DNA of 15,123 nucleotides, taken from NCBI GenBank assembly GCA_937915925.1, contig CALGGM010000214.1:1-15123 (forward strand), in the 5' to 3' direction. The position numbers were made by a program, and so were the translations under genes. Of this stretch, positions 14,501 through 15,123 are shown piece after piece. This DNA is from an uncultured Clostridia bacterium (GTDB taxonomy: Bacteria > Bacillota > Clostridia > Christensenellales > CAG-138). Numbering within the stretch: the first letter of the stretch is position 1; every line of letters starts with the position of its first letter. The notes under the pieces are model-generated. The model did no database searches. It saw only the letters and a list, made by a program, of their open reading frames with translations, and had not been told where the DNA came from.

Positions 14501-15123
14501 CAGCAATAAGAAAATCGACTATCGCATTACTGACGATCATCTCGGCGAAGGCGGCGCAAAGACGAAGTTTCAGCGCAATGTCGCCGCAATCCGAACGCTT
14601 AAAGCGATCGAATCCGAACGCCGTCTTGCGACGCCGGAGGAACAAGCCGTTCTGTCGCAATATGTCGGCTGGGGCGGTTTGCCGGATGCGTTCGACGATT
14701 CCAAAGAACAGTGGCAAAGCGAATATGCAGAGCTCAAAGAACTGCTGACGGATCGGGAATACGAATCGGCAAGAGCTTCCACATTGAACGCGCATTATAC
14801 CTCTCCGGTTGTCATCCGCGCCATGTATGAAGCTATTTCCAACACGGGCTTCCAGACGGGCAATATTCTGGAGCCGTCATGCGGAATCGGCAATTTCTTC
14901 GGAATGCTGCCAGAGAGCATGGCGCAGAGTAAGCTCTACGGCGTGGAACTGGACGATCTGACCGGTCGTATAGCACGACAACTCTACCAGAACGCGAACA
15001 TCCGCATTGAGGGGTTTGAGGAATCCGTCTATCCAGACAGCTTCTTCGACGTTGCGATCGGCAATGTACCGTTCGGGGACTATTCGCTTGCGGACAAACG
15101 CTACGACAAGAACCATTTTCTGA
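11592..15123 (+). CDS. Giant helicase/DNA-methylase ICE protein, N-terminal 1177 codons, 3'-partial
   Basis: The frame beginning at ATG 11592 stays open to the window end. Residues 1-200 (MGTKLERISRLAHDA, LYKYPFRDQVLIHAQKP, MWNDRLHRWVNRGAKGIALI) are the ArdC/LtrC-like N-terminal domain usual in these proteins. A hydrophobic-poor linker, residues ~274-390, coincides with the nested tnpV gene. A conserved helical region follows (LSLRYSQQVIDEALTLGAND, about 465 onward). Near residue 1014 TPEEQAVLSQYVGWGGLPDA leads into an N6-adenine methyltransferase domain. There ILEPSCGIGNFFG (about 1092-1104) is the SAM-binding motif and NVPF (1158-1161) replaces the typical NPPY/F. The SNF2-type helicase part expected next lies outside the window. 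In the family these proteins probably process or protect element DNA during transfer. An alternative ATG at 11588 gives only a 14-residue ORF. Confidence 0.92.
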   Translation, partial: MGTKLERISRLAHDATLSVTSSPDHWKAFLDSAAWLYKYPFRDQVLIHAQKPEATACAEIGMWNDRLHRWVNRGAKGIALIDTSGEKQHLRYVFDVSDTNSRQNVPLTLWQPTPEMHARITEELENSFGDLGGMPDLTSTVFGTALNAVMDHHKDYLDAFMRELGDSELAQEDGSDVTFQLLLGASVAYTVLKRLGYAADTYLTDDDFEPITKFNTIETVSRLGEATSDISEMILRQIERSVRQIEKESRDILAKENEIGDNAGENNSERSKSNGTDLHASRQRTDSEPRHGQSAGEPDRQVRTDAEALSGGKEGRNADSARAVGKADPTPSGDRQSVQRADRSADQEDGAERRRDRTTQSSRSNGMGAANEQYQEPRRGDRDERADLQLIEETEPDEPAEEQIDLDEEAVEEAFPVSLFETEQQEQQFKRDVKRTKPTAPQMSLFDLQEVSAETTPDTASTGTLSLRYSQQVIDEALTLGANDRNSRLIICAYFQKDHTLEENAAFLKEHYGTNGAGFYLDGRQYAVWYDPDGFRISVGDTVQGGMTMQMTWTEAAKRIRELLDLDRYMPREELLRVNVFERSELADRLIYAARDLSEEGKSQEFLPTFEALSGSFEKERNQIMERMEQPDSLQALIDEWKVFSTAHAENPDLLRFRFYRPMRLLRQLEDLQREPVRFHVAEDYNPQPRRFISLDEIDKLLRGFENKDGTEQRLGIYAFFLANSDSKERERYLKDLHGEHSGSFGGNDNTEYSTKGIYFSHGSIMEPYAKIEWNWTKVRQRIETLIAQNRFLSNMDRAYMPEYERKRVARSIVNGFMDAPQEYERPYSGNAIVDYWESVAEVQKQLTNPSRVQAIYSTLASLESKTLSTDRRYELRQQAVKDLSAYMKGEFSLFGEQREPIQEPAEESDEEIAKWLSDAEETKAADPQEQIEESESQEDPVKLHSIVVDLRPSWVHEQPRQEPVQNEPISNKKIDYRITDDHLGEGGAKTKFQRNVAAIRTLKAIESERRLATPEEQAVLSQYVGWGGLPDAFDDSKEQWQSEYAELKELLTDREYESARASTLNAHYTSPVVIRAMYEAISNTGFQTGNILEPSCGIGNFFGMLPESMAQSKLYGVELDDLTGRIARQLYQNANIRIEGFEESVYPDSFFDVAIGNVPFGDYSLADKRYDKNHFL
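12412..12762 (+). CDS. tnpV: TnpV family protein, nested out of frame in the helicase/methylase gene
   Basis: A 116-residue ORF from ATG 12412, preceded by AAAGGAG (12397-12403) at 8-bp spacing. It is in the +1 frame relative to the surrounding ORF. The protein starts MELTYTQVGNVQIPNLVM, continues GRMRKRYLEGKKDG and SGKLTQHLLEIDNLCKEQIE, and ends with EQLKAADQMAWVQRMNNIRS and AEEIVTNELI. This is a full-length match to the TnpV family, first named in Tn4451-type elements of Clostridium; its function is unknown. In the long frame the same bases encode a linker rich in R, D, G, Q and S, with no visible fold. Both frames are open over the whole 351 bp. The upstream in-frame ATG at 12304 lacks a comparable ribosome site, so 12412 is preferred. 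Confidence 0.85.
   Translation: MELTYTQVGNVQIPNLVMDSQPENPIGKYGRMRKRYLEGKKDGTLTALVLSGKLTQHLLEIDNLCKEQIEALTKKMAQSEGVTEQLKAADQMAWVQRMNNIRSRAEEIVTNELIYS

Overview
The window looks like part of an integrative and conjugative element (ICE) from a gut-type Firmicute, probably class Clostridia. The clues are a Cna_B-repeat (SpaA-like) surface protein, a DUF3846 protein, an LPD28-like protein, a TnpV protein, and the start of a very large helicase/DNA-methylase protein. Together these are the usual backbone of such elements in Oscillospiraceae and Lachnospiraceae. The taxonomic statement is inference. The backbone genes have a moderate GC content (a little over half by eye), strong AGGAGG ribosome sites and frequent gene overlaps.

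Layout. (1) Bases 3-2564, + strand: the 3' part of a seven-repeat Cna_B surface protein and a 29-residue membrane peptide, closed by a strong hairpin at 2575-2609. (2) 2625-4373, - strand: a AAA-type ATPase fused to a PD-(D/E)XK-like nuclease domain, with a good promoter. (3) 4594-7910: a clearly more AT-rich two-gene cassette. It holds an ATP-grasp ligase (+) and a TPR protein with a degenerate P-loop NTPase domain (-). The genes converge and their 3' ends overlap by 30 bp. An identical 19-bp near-palindrome lies just upstream of each gene in opposite orientation, so the two copies form inverted repeats around the cassette. (4) 7950-8858, - strand: a complete XerC/D-like tyrosine recombinase with its own promoter and a terminator that ends just outside the right repeat. 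(5) 8990 to the window end, + strand: a tightly packed operon with an unknown acidic protein, an excisionase-like HTH protein, two polyvalent-protein-type accessory proteins flanking DUF3846, and the first 1177 codons of the helicase/methylase protein.

The two most notable signals are as follows. First, the ATP-grasp/TPR cassette is bounded by inverted 19-bp repeats next to a tyrosine recombinase. A strong promoter sits just outside the left repeat and a terminator just outside the right one. This geometry would suit either a shared operator or an invertible switch that puts one gene or the other under the outside promoter. Second, a complete tnpV gene with its own ribosome site is nested out of frame inside the helicase/methylase ORF. 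In the long frame the same bases encode a hydrophobic-poor linker.

The long ORF runs off the window without a stop, and the surface-protein ORF enters from the left edge. Both are partial because of the window, not broken.
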